Below, piece after piece: positions 1 to 9,015 of a stretch of DNA of 64,000 nt (position 1 is its first letter; each line of letters opens with the position of its first letter). This stretch comes from Advenella incenata (GTDB taxonomy: Bacteria; Pseudomonadota; Gammaproteobacteria; Burkholderiales; Burkholderiaceae_B), in contig NZ_SHKO01000004.1 of NCBI RefSeq assembly GCF_004217095.1, positions 1-64,000 on the forward strand. Reading direction: 5' to 3'. The notes under the pieces were generated by a model. The model did no database searches, was not told where the DNA came from, and was given only the letters and a program-made list of their open reading frames with translations. Both the position numbers and the translations under genes were made by a program.

Positions 1-186
1 TACTGGGATGAATTACTCCACCAAGAACCTGATGGAGATTCAATCCTCTACGATCTGTCGCTGATATTCAAGATGGGTTTACCGGACGCTTACCATTCAA
101 CAGCAATTGGTAGGCATCCTTCATGCCTTGACCGCCTCGAATCGTTACAATATATGATTCAAAAGAGGATGATACATGCAGCGTAA
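1..186 (+). CDS. 3' end of unrecognised gene (partial)
   Basis: Reading frame 1 is open from the first base of the window to a TAA at 184-186, giving about 61 residues and ending in IQKRMIHAA. The composition looks like a soluble protein (for example LIFKMGLPDAYHSTAIGRHP), with no repeats or membrane segment. The stop lies 8-11 bases inside the acyltransferase gene that starts at 176, the kind of overlap seen between co-transcribed genes. I do not recognise the family, and the N-terminal part lies outside the window. An open frame of this length could occur by chance, so the call rests on the overlap and composition only. Confidence 0.45.
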   Translation, partial: YWDELLHQEPDGDSILYDLSLIFKMGLPDAYHSTAIGRHPSCLDRLESLQYMIQKRMIHAA

Positions 187-1141
187 CGCGGGAACAGATG
201 GCCTGAAGATAGCATTGGCAATGATGGTGGTCGCTCTGCACGCATCGTTGTTTACCGAGACTGCCGAGTATCTTAATTACATCTTCGTGAACGGGCTGCT
301 TCGCATTGCGGTGCCGACCTTCTTTATCATCAATGGTTTTTACTTCTATCCGTTGATAGCCCGAAATCGTTCCTTTACCAATTGGGCCAAACGCCTGGCT
401 GTGTTGTACGGTATCTGGATGTTGCTGTATTTGCCGTTCTATTGGCCGGTACACTGGGAGCTGGCCCGTGATCAGATTGGCCTGCTGGAAAAGCTGGTAT
501 TTGGTTATCATCATTTATGGTACCTGGTGGGTACCCTTGGCGCCGGGGCGGTATTGTATGTAGTGCGCAGGCGCAGTGACAAGTACATTCTTATCTCTGC
601 GGTAGCGTTGTTCGTTGTGGGCTATGTGTTGCAGGCACTTGGCAATTATGCGCCGATCGAAGAAGGGGTGCCGGGGTACCTGTTGAATTCCGGCTGGATT
701 TTCCGCAACTTTCTTTTCTTTGGCTTTCCCCTGTTTGCGATCGGGTACCTGATCGCCAAACACCGCCTGCATAAACTGCCTCGGCGTGATCCGCAATTGC
801 TGTGCGCCATATTCGCGTCAGTCATGCTGCTGGTAGCGGAAAGCTCCGTGCACTATTTTCTGCATCCTGCCAAAGCCGGTGTGGATATGTACCTTTCTCT
901 GCTGGTGCTATGTCCGCTGCTGTTCCTTTTCTTTCACAGCCGCTCAGCAAGACTGAATACAGACTTTCTCTCCAAGCTTTCTACAGCCATTTATCTGACG
1001 CACGTATTCTTTATCAATATTTTGCTAAACACAGGCTGGATGGAGCAGGGCACGCCACTGTTTGTCATGGTGATGTTTGCCAGTACGATTGTGTCTGCAC
1101 TGCTGGTCTGGTCTGATCGCAGGTGGAATATTCTGTTCTGA
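176..1141 (+). CDS. Membrane acyltransferase, acyltransferase-3 family
   Basis: A 321-residue, very hydrophobic protein with about ten membrane segments. The N-terminus (GLKIALAMMVVALHAS) carries the helix-1 histidine typical of acyltransferase-3 (OafA/WecH/NolL-like) enzymes, and FIINGFYFYPL resembles the second conserved helix. Known members move acetyl or other acyl groups across the inner membrane onto sugars of O-antigen, exopolysaccharide or peptidoglycan; the acceptor here cannot be told. The start follows a GAGG ribosome site at 172 and overlaps the end of the upstream frame, so the two are probably co-transcribed. It converges on the deaminase gene at 1306, and I see no clear terminator between them. 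Confidence 0.8.
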   Translation: MQRNAGTDGLKIALAMMVVALHASLFTETAEYLNYIFVNGLLRIAVPTFFIINGFYFYPLIARNRSFTNWAKRLAVLYGIWMLLYLPFYWPVHWELARDQIGLLEKLVFGYHHLWYLVGTLGAGAVLYVVRRRSDKYILISAVALFVVGYVLQALGNYAPIEEGVPGYLLNSGWIFRNFLFFGFPLFAIGYLIAKHRLHKLPRRDPQLLCAIFASVMLLVAESSVHYFLHPAKAGVDMYLSLLVLCPLLFLFFHSRSARLNTDFLSKLSTAIYLTHVFFINILLNTGWMEQGTPLFVMVMFASTIVSALLVWSDRRWNILF

Positions 1142-1305
1142 TAGCCACCTTTCACATGGAACGCATCGCGCGTGGCAGCCTGTCGGTTGCTACGTATAGC
1201 CACAGTCCGGCAGGATAATTGCTTGCGCAGATATGGATGCACGGCAGCAGGCAGCTATTTTCTACATAGCCGCAACAAGACGCAATATAAGCGAGCAGGC
1301 AGGAT

Positions 1306-2589
1306 TCAGAAGCGCGTGGTAATGTAGGACCGCGCCTGGCCGTTGTCGTCAATAACAGGCATCCATTTCCATTTATCGAATGTGGTGCAGGGATGAGAGA
1401 TACCCAGAATAATCCTGTCACCCACAACCGGAGCAGGGCCGGCAGCGTCAAAATGTAAATAGGCGTGCTGGTCATTGAGGCCCGTGATCTGCCAGGTTGC
1501 GCCTGGCGCGCTGCGAACCCGTTCACCGACCGGCGCGTACCCTGTGACAAATGGCAGCGTCAGGTCATAGGAAATGTCCCGTTTGCCGCAGGTAAGCAGG
1601 GCCAGCCCGGGTTCCGGCACTGACTGCACCATGGTCCATACCTCCAGGGCAGGGCGCAAGCTTTCCTGCAGGTGCTCGCGCTCCTGCACTTTGGCCAGAT
1701 GGCGCTGGTAGACACCATGATCGTGGGTGATATAGCATCCCGAGCGCAGTACGCCTCGTACGGGTCGGTTCAGGCTGATTTTCAGACCGGGGACGACCAG
1801 ATCGAAAATGGCTGAGCCGCCAGCCGAGATAATGATTTCATCGCTATCGAACAACTGCTGTTGCTCGCAGGCCCGCGCGACCGCCTCGCAGCGGCTCATG
1901 AGTGCATCAACGGCCGGCTTGTCTTTTTCTGTATCGGTCGCCAGGTTCCCTTCATAGCATTCGATGCCGCCCAGCGCGAGTACGGGTGATTGGTGTACGC
2001 AGCGGGCCAGCGCCAGGGCCTGCTCAAATTCACGGCAGCCTGTGCGCTGGCCTGCAATACCGATTTCCAGCAGGCAGTCAAAGCGTACAGGTCGCTGCGG
2101 GTTGCTATCGCCGTAACGCTTCGCCCAGGCTTCGATATAACCGACCTGTTCCATTGAATCGACGAGAAACCACACTTGCAGGTCGGGATGCATTTGCAAA
2201 AGCGACTGTAACTGGCGCAAGTCGGCGTCGCAAATTACCTGATTGGCAATAATAATGCGCCTGGCGCCGGCCCGGATGCCGGTCTGGGCCTGAAACAGGG
2301 TAGCAAAGGTCAGGCCCCAGGCGCCGGCGGCAAGCTGCTGGTCAAACAGTTCGGGCGACATCGTGGTTTTGCCATGCGGAGCTAGGCTAACACCCTTGTC
2401 GCGGGCAAAACGCTGCATCCATTGCAAGTTATGTTCCAGCGCCGGCTGGTTCAGCACCGCCAACGGGAAGGCAAAGGCATTGTCATAAACGTTAAGCCGG
2501 GCGGCGGCAAAGGCCTCAGGTGCCGTCGTGCCAAGTTCTGCTGGAAAATGCTTTAGCGTGCACGCCTGTATTGAAAGGGGATCACTCAT
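1306..2589 (-). CDS. PLP-dependent D-amino acid deaminase/aldolase-like protein (COG3616 type)
   Basis: A 427-residue fold-type III PLP enzyme related to D-threonine aldolase and DSD1-type D-serine dehydratase. The N-terminal alanine-racemase-like barrel holds the PLP lysine in APHGKTTMSP (about K74). The C-terminal domain ends with SHPCTTFDKW, whose His and Cys match the metal ligands of DSD1-type enzymes. The likely reaction is deamination or aldol cleavage of a D-amino acid; the substrate is not deducible. The open frame runs upstream to 2685, but ATG 2589 has the sequence AGGACAAAGAG before it and leaves a 43-nt gap to the DUF1851 gene. The nearby D-amino acid dehydrogenase (4046-5299) fits a D-amino acid theme but is not in the same tight operon. 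Confidence 0.8.
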   Translation of the reverse strand: MSDPLSIQACTLKHFPAELGTTAPEAFAAARLNVYDNAFAFPLAVLNQPALEHNLQWMQRFARDKGVSLAPHGKTTMSPELFDQQLAAGAWGLTFATLFQAQTGIRAGARRIIIANQVICDADLRQLQSLLQMHPDLQVWFLVDSMEQVGYIEAWAKRYGDSNPQRPVRFDCLLEIGIAGQRTGCREFEQALALARCVHQSPVLALGGIECYEGNLATDTEKDKPAVDALMSRCEAVARACEQQQLFDSDEIIISAGGSAIFDLVVPGLKISLNRPVRGVLRSGCYITHDHGVYQRHLAKVQEREHLQESLRPALEVWTMVQSVPEPGLALLTCGKRDISYDLTLPFVTGYAPVGERVRSAPGATWQITGLNDQHAYLHFDAAGPAPVVGDRIILGISHPCTTFDKWKWMPVIDDNGQARSYITTRF

Positions 2590-2632
2590 CTCTTTGTCCT
2601 GCTTAATGCGCTGCAACGGTTGGTGTCGATTT

Positions 2633-3136
2633 CTATTCTGATTTTTTGCTGTCGATATCGCCATCCGACGCTGAACCTGGTTCATTGGCAGCGTCGTCAG
2701 GTAGTTCGATCTGGCTCAGTTTTTGCCAGAGCGCGCCCATTTCATCGAAATATTGGTAAATATCAACCAGCGTGAGTTCGTCGGTTTCGAACGATCCGCC
2801 CAGCACTGGCGGTGTGGCAAGTGCAAAAACGGCATTTTCAGGTAACGGAGTTTCCAGCAACGGCGCCATCAGCAGCAGCGAAAAATAATCGGTAATGAAT
2901 TCGGGATCGGCAAGCACCGTGCGAAACTCATCAAAGTCCGAGGCAATGTGCTCCAGTTCACCGTCGTTGGTGTCCAGAAACAGAATATGACCGGTTTCAG
3001 GTTCAAGCAAAAAGCAGTCTGCCGTTTTGGTGACAAGCAGCACTTCGACCTGATCTGGCAGCAGCCATTGCCAGTGATTCAGCAGCCTCGGCTGATCAAG
3101 ATTGTCCGTGGCAATGGTCAGGTCGTTCAGATTCAC
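2633..3136 (-). CDS. DUF1851 / Tdi1-like domain protein
   Basis: A 167-residue acidic soluble protein. The C-terminal half contains LGGSFETDELTLVDIYQYF followed by MGALWQKL, which resembles the conserved block of DUF1851 (the C-terminal domain of the T6SS immunity protein Tdi1). The N-terminal half (VTKTADCFLLEPETGHIL) fits the GAD-related part of these proteins. The last 25 residues are acidic and probably disordered. No T6SS effector or secretion gene lies nearby, so an immunity role is not supported by context. It is 43 nt upstream of the deaminase gene on the same strand and may be co-transcribed. The family assignment is from memory of the motif and is moderate. Confidence 0.6.
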   Translation of the reverse strand: MNLNDLTIATDNLDQPRLLNHWQWLLPDQVEVLLVTKTADCFLLEPETGHILFLDTNDGELEHIASDFDEFRTVLADPEFITDYFSLLLMAPLLETPLPENAVFALATPPVLGGSFETDELTLVDIYQYFDEMGALWQKLSQIELPDDAANEPGSASDGDIDSKKSE

Positions 3137-3201
3137 GTGCGCTCCTTGCGTCGTTGGCGTGGCAGAAGTGTCGGGCCGCCTGCGTCCCTGCCGCGTGGTT
3201 A

Positions 3202-3675
3202 TTATGACGATTGAATGCGCAGACGGTATTCTTCGTCATTCATGAAAATATATCTTACCGCATCGATCAGGCTCAGAAATACTGTGAGAGGCAACCAGAT
3301 GAAACTGATAATCAGATACAGCAGCCCCATACCTATCTGGCCGTTATAAAAACGATGTGCGCCCAGCCAACCCAGGAAAATCGCCAGAAAAATGGCTATT
3401 TTACGGGAGCTTGCCTGGCGGGTCAGTTCTTCATCCTTGTTCTTGTATATCCAGATGCACACGATCGCCGTCACCACCAGGGCGACAAGTATCTTGACGG
3501 GATGGCGGGAGACGTATTCGGAAACGGTGTAATACAGGTCGGAAAAGTTATAGATGACCAGACCAGTGATGTCATGCAGCCACACAGCCAGCGCGGTGAA
3601 CACGCCTTCGCCGAAGGTCAGGCCGATCAGGACAATGATAAAGACGATAATGGGCAGGAGAATTTTCTGGAGCAT
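3202..3675 (-). CDS. TM2 domain membrane protein
   Basis: 157 residues with about four membrane segments: residues 4-32, 62-80, and a pair in the C-terminal half. The C-terminal region contains GWLGAHRFYNGQIGMGLLYL, the signature of the TM2 domain (two helices joined by a short loop, with the G-x-H-R-F-Y motif). The domain's molecular role in bacteria is not established. The gene starts from ATG 3675 and is 65 nt upstream of the DUF1851 gene. A 370-nt stretch lies between it and the D-amino acid dehydrogenase, so it probably has its own promoter. Confidence 0.85.
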   Translation of the reverse strand: MLQKILLPIIVFIIVLIGLTFGEGVFTALAVWLHDITGLVIYNFSDLYYTVSEYVSRHPVKILVALVVTAIVCIWIYKNKDEELTRQASSRKIAIFLAIFLGWLGAHRFYNGQIGMGLLYLIISFIWLPLTVFLSLIDAVRYIFMNDEEYRLRIQSS

Positions 3676-4045
3676 GGCAGCGGGTCTCGGTGGGCACTAA
3701 ACGACCGTTTGGGATTTGCATTGCGAAATCGCATGACGGACGCGGGTTAATGAGGCAGTAAATCTGAGTCAGTAAACGTTAGATAAGCGAATGTTAGATA
3801 AGGATATATTCGCATAAAAACAAGGTTAGGCCAGGATGGTTGGGTGCATGGATGCTTCATTGCGTTTCGGGTACAAATACTGCATGCGCCCTGGACTGGC
3901 ATCCTTAACCTGACTGGAACCATCACTGGCCAGCCAGCGGTATATTGCCAAGGCCATGGGCGTTCGCTGTGGCAGGCCGGGCGCCAGTGAGCACAATGGG
4001 CAGGTACATGGCCAAGTCGTTCTTTATACCGTCTGCGTCTGGCGC
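3676..4045. other. Intergenic region with a short direct repeat
   Basis: No convincing gene is seen on either strand; open frames here are antisense or out-of-frame extensions of the D-amino acid dehydrogenase. A 10-bp direct repeat (GTTAGATAAG) occurs at 3778-3787 and 3793-3802, preceded by two CAGTAAA copies. The A/T-rich stretch around 3775-3830 is the likely promoter zone of the TM2 gene, which reads to the left. Confidence 0.5.
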
Positions 4046-5299
4046 TTACGCATCGGCCAGTGTAAATACGTTTTTGCCAAAGGGCAGCGCCTGGCCGCGC
4101 AGCAAATGGCTGAGCACGCTTGCAGACCCCGGCGCCAGGGTAAAGCCCAGGGCTCCCTGGCCAATATTGAGCCACAGGTTACCATAACGGGTTGCATCAA
4201 TAATGGGTTTGCCTTTTGGCGTAGCCGGGCGCAGCCCGGTCCAAAGCGTGGCCAGATCATAATTGCCCGCGTCGGGAAACAAATTGCGGGCTTCCTGCTT
4301 GAGCGCTTCAATACGCGAGGTATCGATGCGGCGGTTTAAGCCCACCATGTCGGCCATGCCGGCGATGCGCAGGCGCTCTCCCAGTCTTGCATAGACGACC
4401 TTGCGTTCATAATCGGTAATGCTGACCATCGGCGCGTCGGCAGCTCGCTCAATAGGCACGGTCAGGCTGTACCCTTTGAGTGGACTGACCGGTACCGCAA
4501 TGCCCAGCGGTTTGAGCAGCGCTGTGCTGTCGCATGCCAGTGCCACCACAATATGATCCGGAGTCAGGTGTTCTCCGGCCGTTGTCTGCACGCTCACCTT
4601 GCGATTGCTGTCTGCCGCAAGTCGGCTGACGGTGGTATTGAACCGGAAGGTGACGCCGCGCTGCTGCAAAATATTTTTCAAGGCTACGGCAAGCTGGAAG
4701 CAGTCTGCACTTTCTTCGCTTTCGGTAAAGATGCCGCCGCTCAGGTGATCCCGCATACGCAGCAGGGCCGGCTCCAGCGATAGGCATTCTTCGACAGACA
4801 TGGCGCGTTGCTCGCAGCCCAATGAACGTTGAAAGTCCAGTTGTTCGACGGCATGCTCGAAAGAATCGCGGCTGCGATGCACGACCAGCTTGCCCGCCCG
4901 CTTATGGTCAAAGGAGATGGCCTCCTGTTGCATCATTTGGTGATACAGGTCGCGGCTGAGAAATGACAGCGCAAGCAGTTCGCGCGTCGTCTGGTTACTT
5001 TGAGCCGCATTGCAGGCTTTGACGAAACGCACGTTCCAGCACAGGGTGGCAGGATCCAGGCTGGGACGAAAACGCAGGGGCGAGTTGCGATCCAGCAGCC
5101 ATTTGGGTACATGACTCATGACGCCCGGACCAGCCAGTGGCGCAACATAACTGTATGACAGTTGCGCCCCGTTGGCAAAGCTGGTCTCCAGCGCAACATC
5201 GTTGTTTCTCTCAATCACAGTGACGTTAAAGCCGTCCCGGTTGAGATAGTAAGCAGTTGTCAGCCCGATGATGCCGGCCCCGAGTACCAGAACGTCCAT
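4046..5299 (-). CDS. dadA: D-amino acid dehydrogenase (FAD), DadA family
   Basis: A 417-residue DAO-family flavoprotein. The N-terminus has the FAD-binding Rossmann motif VLVLGAGIIGLTTAYYL and the DadA-type block ALETSFANGAQLSYSYVAPL. The C-terminus has LWTGLRPATPKGKPIID and NIGQGALGFTLAPGSA, the usual second FAD contact. DadA enzymes oxidise D-alanine and other D-amino acids to 2-oxo acids and pass electrons to the respiratory chain at the inner membrane. The frame extends to 5380, but ATG 5299 starts exactly at the Rossmann fold and has ACGGAAAA upstream. It lies 81 nt downstream of the DUF455 gene on the same strand. No alanine racemase (dadX) is adjacent. Confidence 0.85.
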   Translation of the reverse strand: MDVLVLGAGIIGLTTAYYLNRDGFNVTVIERNNDVALETSFANGAQLSYSYVAPLAGPGVMSHVPKWLLDRNSPLRFRPSLDPATLCWNVRFVKACNAAQSNQTTRELLALSFLSRDLYHQMMQQEAISFDHKRAGKLVVHRSRDSFEHAVEQLDFQRSLGCEQRAMSVEECLSLEPALLRMRDHLSGGIFTESEESADCFQLAVALKNILQQRGVTFRFNTTVSRLAADSNRKVSVQTTAGEHLTPDHIVVALACDSTALLKPLGIAVPVSPLKGYSLTVPIERAADAPMVSITDYERKVVYARLGERLRIAGMADMVGLNRRIDTSRIEALKQEARNLFPDAGNYDLATLWTGLRPATPKGKPIIDATRYGNLWLNIGQGALGFTLAPGSASVLSHLLRGQALPFGKNVFTLADA

Positions 5300-5380
5300 A
5301 ATTTTTCCGTCAGTATGAAAAGGCATTGGTTCTATTGCCAAGGCCCGGATCAGGCCGGCCAGTGAAGACCAATAATGCAA

Positions 5381-6205
5381 TTATAAGGAATTCAGCCAGT
5401 CAATATCGGCCTGGGTGAATCCGGCCGCCATTCTAGCCTGGACATTAAAGGGCCCGCGAGGCTTGCCAACGCGATAGGTATCGATCAGTGCTGCATAAGC
5501 GGCAACGGGCTCCTTGTTTTGCTGCTCGCAGCAGTACAGATACCAGCGATTGCCGGTTTTGACATGGCCGATTTCATCGCGCAGGATAATATCCAGAATA
5601 TCAACGCCGCGGTTGTCGTTGACGGCCCGCAACTTGTTCTGAATAGCCGGGGATACATCCAGGCCGCGCGCCTCCAGGGTGCGGGGCACCAATGCAAGCC
5701 TGGCCAGAATGTCGTCGGCGGTTTTTTCGGCCATGTCCCATAAACCATTATGGGCCGCAAAATCGCCATACTGATAGCCCGACGAGGCCAGGTGCCCCCG
5801 CACGAGTGAAAAGTGATAGGCCTCTTCCCGGGCGACCTGCAGCCAGTCGTAGTAGAAATCATCGGGCATGCCGGGAAAGCGCCAGATGATATCCAGCGCC
5901 AGGTTGATCGCATTAAATTCAATATGGGCAATGGAATGCATGAGCGCCGCTTTTCCCTGTTGCGTCTGCGTCGAGCGTATCGATACCTCGCGCGGGTCCA
6001 CCAATTGCGGCCGTTGCGGACGACCCGGCAGTGGCCGCGTCGGTTGCAGGATCAGATCGGCGCACACGGGCAGGGTGGATACCAACTGGTCAACAGCGGT
6101 GATTTTTTTGCAGGGGTCGGGCTCGGCCAGGGCATCCAGTGCGGCCTGACGAAGCGATGGGTACACAGCAGACGTGACAGCAGAGCACGTGACAGGAGAG
6201 GGCAT
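5381..6205 (-). CDS. DUF455 ferritin-like protein
   Basis: 274 residues, all in the DUF455 family, a ferritin-like four-helix fold. Candidate metal ligands are spread over the helices: HIEFNAINLALD, REEAYHFSLVRGHL and LRDEIGHVKTGNRWYLY, giving the E/ExxH pattern of di-iron carboxylate proteins. Its function is not established in any organism I can name. The gene is divergent from the D-2-hydroxyacid dehydrogenase (92 nt between the two starts) and precedes dadA on the same strand. Full length for the family. Confidence 0.85.
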   Translation of the reverse strand: MPSPVTCSAVTSAVYPSLRQAALDALAEPDPCKKITAVDQLVSTLPVCADLILQPTRPLPGRPQRPQLVDPREVSIRSTQTQQGKAALMHSIAHIEFNAINLALDIIWRFPGMPDDFYYDWLQVAREEAYHFSLVRGHLASSGYQYGDFAAHNGLWDMAEKTADDILARLALVPRTLEARGLDVSPAIQNKLRAVNDNRGVDILDIILRDEIGHVKTGNRWYLYCCEQQNKEPVAAYAALIDTYRVGKPRGPFNVQARMAAGFTQADIDWLNSL

Positions 6206-6297
6206 GTCGGTTTACAAACAACGGGTTTACCAAAACCTCTATTTTAGTCAATGGCAGGCAATGGTATAGTCTTGTTTTGACTTTCACAGGAAAACTC

Positions 6298-7260
6298 ATG
6301 TCTTCTTCTGCTCGCATTGTCTTTCTGGATCGGGCCACGTTGCCCGATTTTATCGCGCTCAAGGCGTTTGAGTTCGAGCATGAAGTGACCGCCTACGACC
6401 AGACCGCGCCGGCCGACGTTGCCCAGCGGATTCGGAACGCGCAAATCGTGATTACCAACAAGGTGCCGGTTTCGGCGCAAGACGTGGCGCAGGCCAGCGA
6501 GCTCAAACTGGTGGCAGTGGCAGCCACCGGGACCAATATCGTTGACATTGAAGCATGCCGCAGCAAGGGTATTGTTGTGACCAATATTCGCAACTATGCG
6601 GTCAATACCGTGCCCGAGCATACACTCGCATTGATTTTCGCACTGCGGCGCAGTTTGCTTGCCTATCACCGTTCGGTCGGTCAGGGACGCTGGGCGCAAA
6701 GCGGCCAGTTTTGCTATTTTGATTATCCGGTCAGCGATCTGGCCGATAGCACTATCGGTATTTTCGGTTCCGGCGCGCTTGGCAGTGCGGTTGCCAGCCG
6801 TGCCCAGGCATTGGGCATGAAGGTGCTGTTTGCCGCTCGCAAGGGAGAGACAGACGTAAAGCAAACGCATACTCCCTTTGAAGAGGTAATCGCACAGGCT
6901 GATATCCTCTCCCTGCACCTGCCGCTGACCCCGGCAACCCGTCATATGATTGGCGCGGCAGAGTTGGCGAAAATGAAACCGACCGCTATTTTGATCAACA
7001 CGGCCAGAGGTGGCCTGGTGGACGAAGCCGCACTGGCAGACGCCCTGGAAAACAACAGTATCGGCGGCGCGGGTTTTGATGTCGTGACCCAGGAACCCAT
7101 GCCCGATACGCATCCATTCATGCGCCTGATGAACCGACCGGATTTTATCCTGACACCGCATGTCGCTTGGGCCAGCCGCCAGGCGATTCAATCGCTGGCG
7201 GACCAGTTGGTGGACAACATCAATGCGTTCGTCCGTAACGATATCCGCAATCAGGTTTGA
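6298..7260 (+). CDS. D-2-hydroxyacid dehydrogenase (HprA/glycerate dehydrogenase-like)
   Basis: A 320-residue NAD(P)-dependent dehydrogenase of the D-isomer-specific 2-hydroxyacid family. The cofactor motif is GIFGSGALGSAVA. The catalytic residues are visible as Arg in INTARGGLVDE, Glu in VVTQEPMPD and His in ILTPHVAW. The closest type is hydroxypyruvate/glycerate dehydrogenase; glyoxylate or other 2-oxo acids are possible substrates. ATG 6298 follows CACAGGAAAACTC and is preferred over the in-frame start at 6277. Divergent from the DUF455 gene; the GMC oxidoreductase gene follows after 141 nt. Confidence 0.88.
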   Translation: MSSSARIVFLDRATLPDFIALKAFEFEHEVTAYDQTAPADVAQRIRNAQIVITNKVPVSAQDVAQASELKLVAVAATGTNIVDIEACRSKGIVVTNIRNYAVNTVPEHTLALIFALRRSLLAYHRSVGQGRWAQSGQFCYFDYPVSDLADSTIGIFGSGALGSAVASRAQALGMKVLFAARKGETDVKQTHTPFEEVIAQADILSLHLPLTPATRHMIGAAELAKMKPTAILINTARGGLVDEAALADALENNSIGGAGFDVVTQEPMPDTHPFMRLMNRPDFILTPHVAWASRQAIQSLADQLVDNINAFVRNDIRNQV

Positions 7261-7401
7261 TTCGGATACATCAGTCGCGTGTGCTTACAGCTTATACCTT
7301 TAATAGGTAGAAATACGCGTTGTCATAACGCTGAATATTTTCAATAATGATCAGGATACGGAACTATCCGTACAGCAAATAATAATAAGCAGAGTGGGAG
7401 C

Positions 7402-9015
7402 ATGGCAGAAACAACAACGCTATATGGCGACTTTGACTACATCATTGCAGGTGCCGGTTCGGCCGGCTGCCTGCTGGCCAACCGCTTGTCTGCAGACCCT
7501 TCCTGCAAAGTGCTGCTGCTGGAGGCCGGCGGTGACGATAAATGGCGCTGGTTGCATATTCCTGTCGGCTATCTCTATTGCATCGGCAACCCTAATACCG
7601 ATTGGTGCTTTACCACGCATCCCGACGCCGGGCTCAACGGCCGCAGTATTGCCTATCCGCGAGGCCGCGTGCTTGGTGGCAGTTCCGCCATCAATGGCAT
7701 GATCTACATGCGTGGGCAAAAAGAGGATTACGATGGCTGGCGCGACGCCGGCAACCCGGGCTGGGGCTGGGACGACGTGCTGCCGCTATTTAAAAAATTC
7801 GAACATCATTACCTGGGCGATACGGCGTTCCATGGTGGCCGGGGCGAGCTGCGTGTCGAGCAGCAGCGTTTACGCTGGGATATCCTGGATGCCTTTCGCC
7901 AGGCAGCCGAACAGGCGGGCATTGCCCAAATAGATGATTTCAATCGTGGCGATAATGAAGGCTCTTCTTATTTTCACGTTACCCAGAAAAAAGGTGTGCG
8001 TTTCAGTGCGTCCACGGCATTCCTGAAGCCGATCAAGGAGCGCAGCAACCTTACCGTTATCACAAATGCAATGATCGACCGGGTCAACTTTACAGACCGC
8101 ACGGCCCAGGGCTTGCGCTTTCGCCATAACGATCATTTTTTCCATGCCAATGCCCGCCGTGAAGTCATTCTCAGCGCCGGTGCCATCGGCTCGGTGCAAA
8201 TTCTCCAGCGCTCCGGTGTGGGGGCAGGCGATCTCATGAAGTCGCTGGGCATCCCGCTGGTTCATCATTTGCCGGGGGTGGGACGCAACCTGCAGGATCA
8301 TCTGCAGTTGCGCATGATATACAAGGTAAACAAGGTGCGCACGCTCAATACGATGATGCAGTCACCGCTAGCCAAAGCCTACATGGGCCTGCAGTATGCC
8401 TTTATGAAAAAGGGGCCGTTGACGATGGCGCCGTCACAACTGGGTATTTTCGCGCGTTCTTCTCCCAGGCAACAACGCGCCAATGTCGAATATCATGTAC
8501 AGCCGCTATCGCTGGAAAAATTCGGCGACGGCCTGCATCCGTTTCCTGCCTTTACTGCCTCTGTATGCAACATCCGGCCAACCAGCCGCGGTATGGTGAG
8601 CATTGTGTCTCCGTCGCTTGAAGACCGGCCTGATATTCTGTGCAATTATCTGAGCACCGACGAAGATGTCCAGGTTGCCCTGGAGAGCATCCGACTGACA
8701 CGGCGTATCGCCGATCAGGCTGCGCTAGAAAAATATACGCCTCAGGAGTTCCGGCCGGGCCCGCTGGCCAAGACCGACGACGATCTTATAAGGGCGGCCA
8801 GCGATATCGGCACGACCATTTTTCACCCGGTGGGCACCTGCAAGATGGGCGCCGATGACATGTCTGTGGTCGACGCCAATTTGTGCGTGCATGGGGTCAA
8901 CAGGCTGCGTGTGATCGATGCTTCTGTCATGCCAACCATCACTTCGGGAAATACGAACGCGCCGGCCATGCTGATTGCCGAAAAAGGCGCCCAGCTGATA
9001 TTGGCCGCTCGCTGA
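7402..9015 (+). CDS. GMC family FAD-dependent oxidoreductase (choline/alcohol dehydrogenase type)
   Basis: A 537-residue glucose-methanol-choline oxidoreductase. The N-terminal FAD motif is DYIIAGAGSAGCLLANRLS, followed by the GMC signature GRVLGGSSAINGMIYMRG. The C-terminal half has the active-site segment HPVGTCKMG and the second signature VIDASVMPTITSGNTNAPAM. Substrates are primary alcohols, choline or aromatic/polyethylene alcohols; nothing in the sequence chooses among them, and no betaine aldehyde dehydrogenase gene is adjacent, which argues against a dedicated choline role. The start has GGGAG just upstream. No signal peptide, so it is cytoplasmic or membrane-associated. Confidence 0.88.
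   Translation: MAETTTLYGDFDYIIAGAGSAGCLLANRLSADPSCKVLLLEAGGDDKWRWLHIPVGYLYCIGNPNTDWCFTTHPDAGLNGRSIAYPRGRVLGGSSAINGMIYMRGQKEDYDGWRDAGNPGWGWDDVLPLFKKFEHHYLGDTAFHGGRGELRVEQQRLRWDILDAFRQAAEQAGIAQIDDFNRGDNEGSSYFHVTQKKGVRFSASTAFLKPIKERSNLTVITNAMIDRVNFTDRTAQGLRFRHNDHFFHANARREVILSAGAIGSVQILQRSGVGAGDLMKSLGIPLVHHLPGVGRNLQDHLQLRMIYKVNKVRTLNTMMQSPLAKAYMGLQYAFMKKGPLTMAPSQLGIFARSSPRQQRANVEYHVQPLSLEKFGDGLHPFPAFTASVCNIRPTSRGMVSIVSPSLEDRPDILCNYLSTDEDVQVALESIRLTRRIADQAALEKYTPQEFRPGPLAKTDDDLIRAASDIGTTIFHPVGTCKMGADDMSVVDANLCVHGVNRLRVIDASVMPTITSGNTNAPAMLIAEKGAQLILAAR

Noticed and set aside
6244-7191. 315-codon - strand open frame
   Set aside because: Antisense to the D-2-hydroxyacid dehydrogenase, which has intact catalytic motifs.
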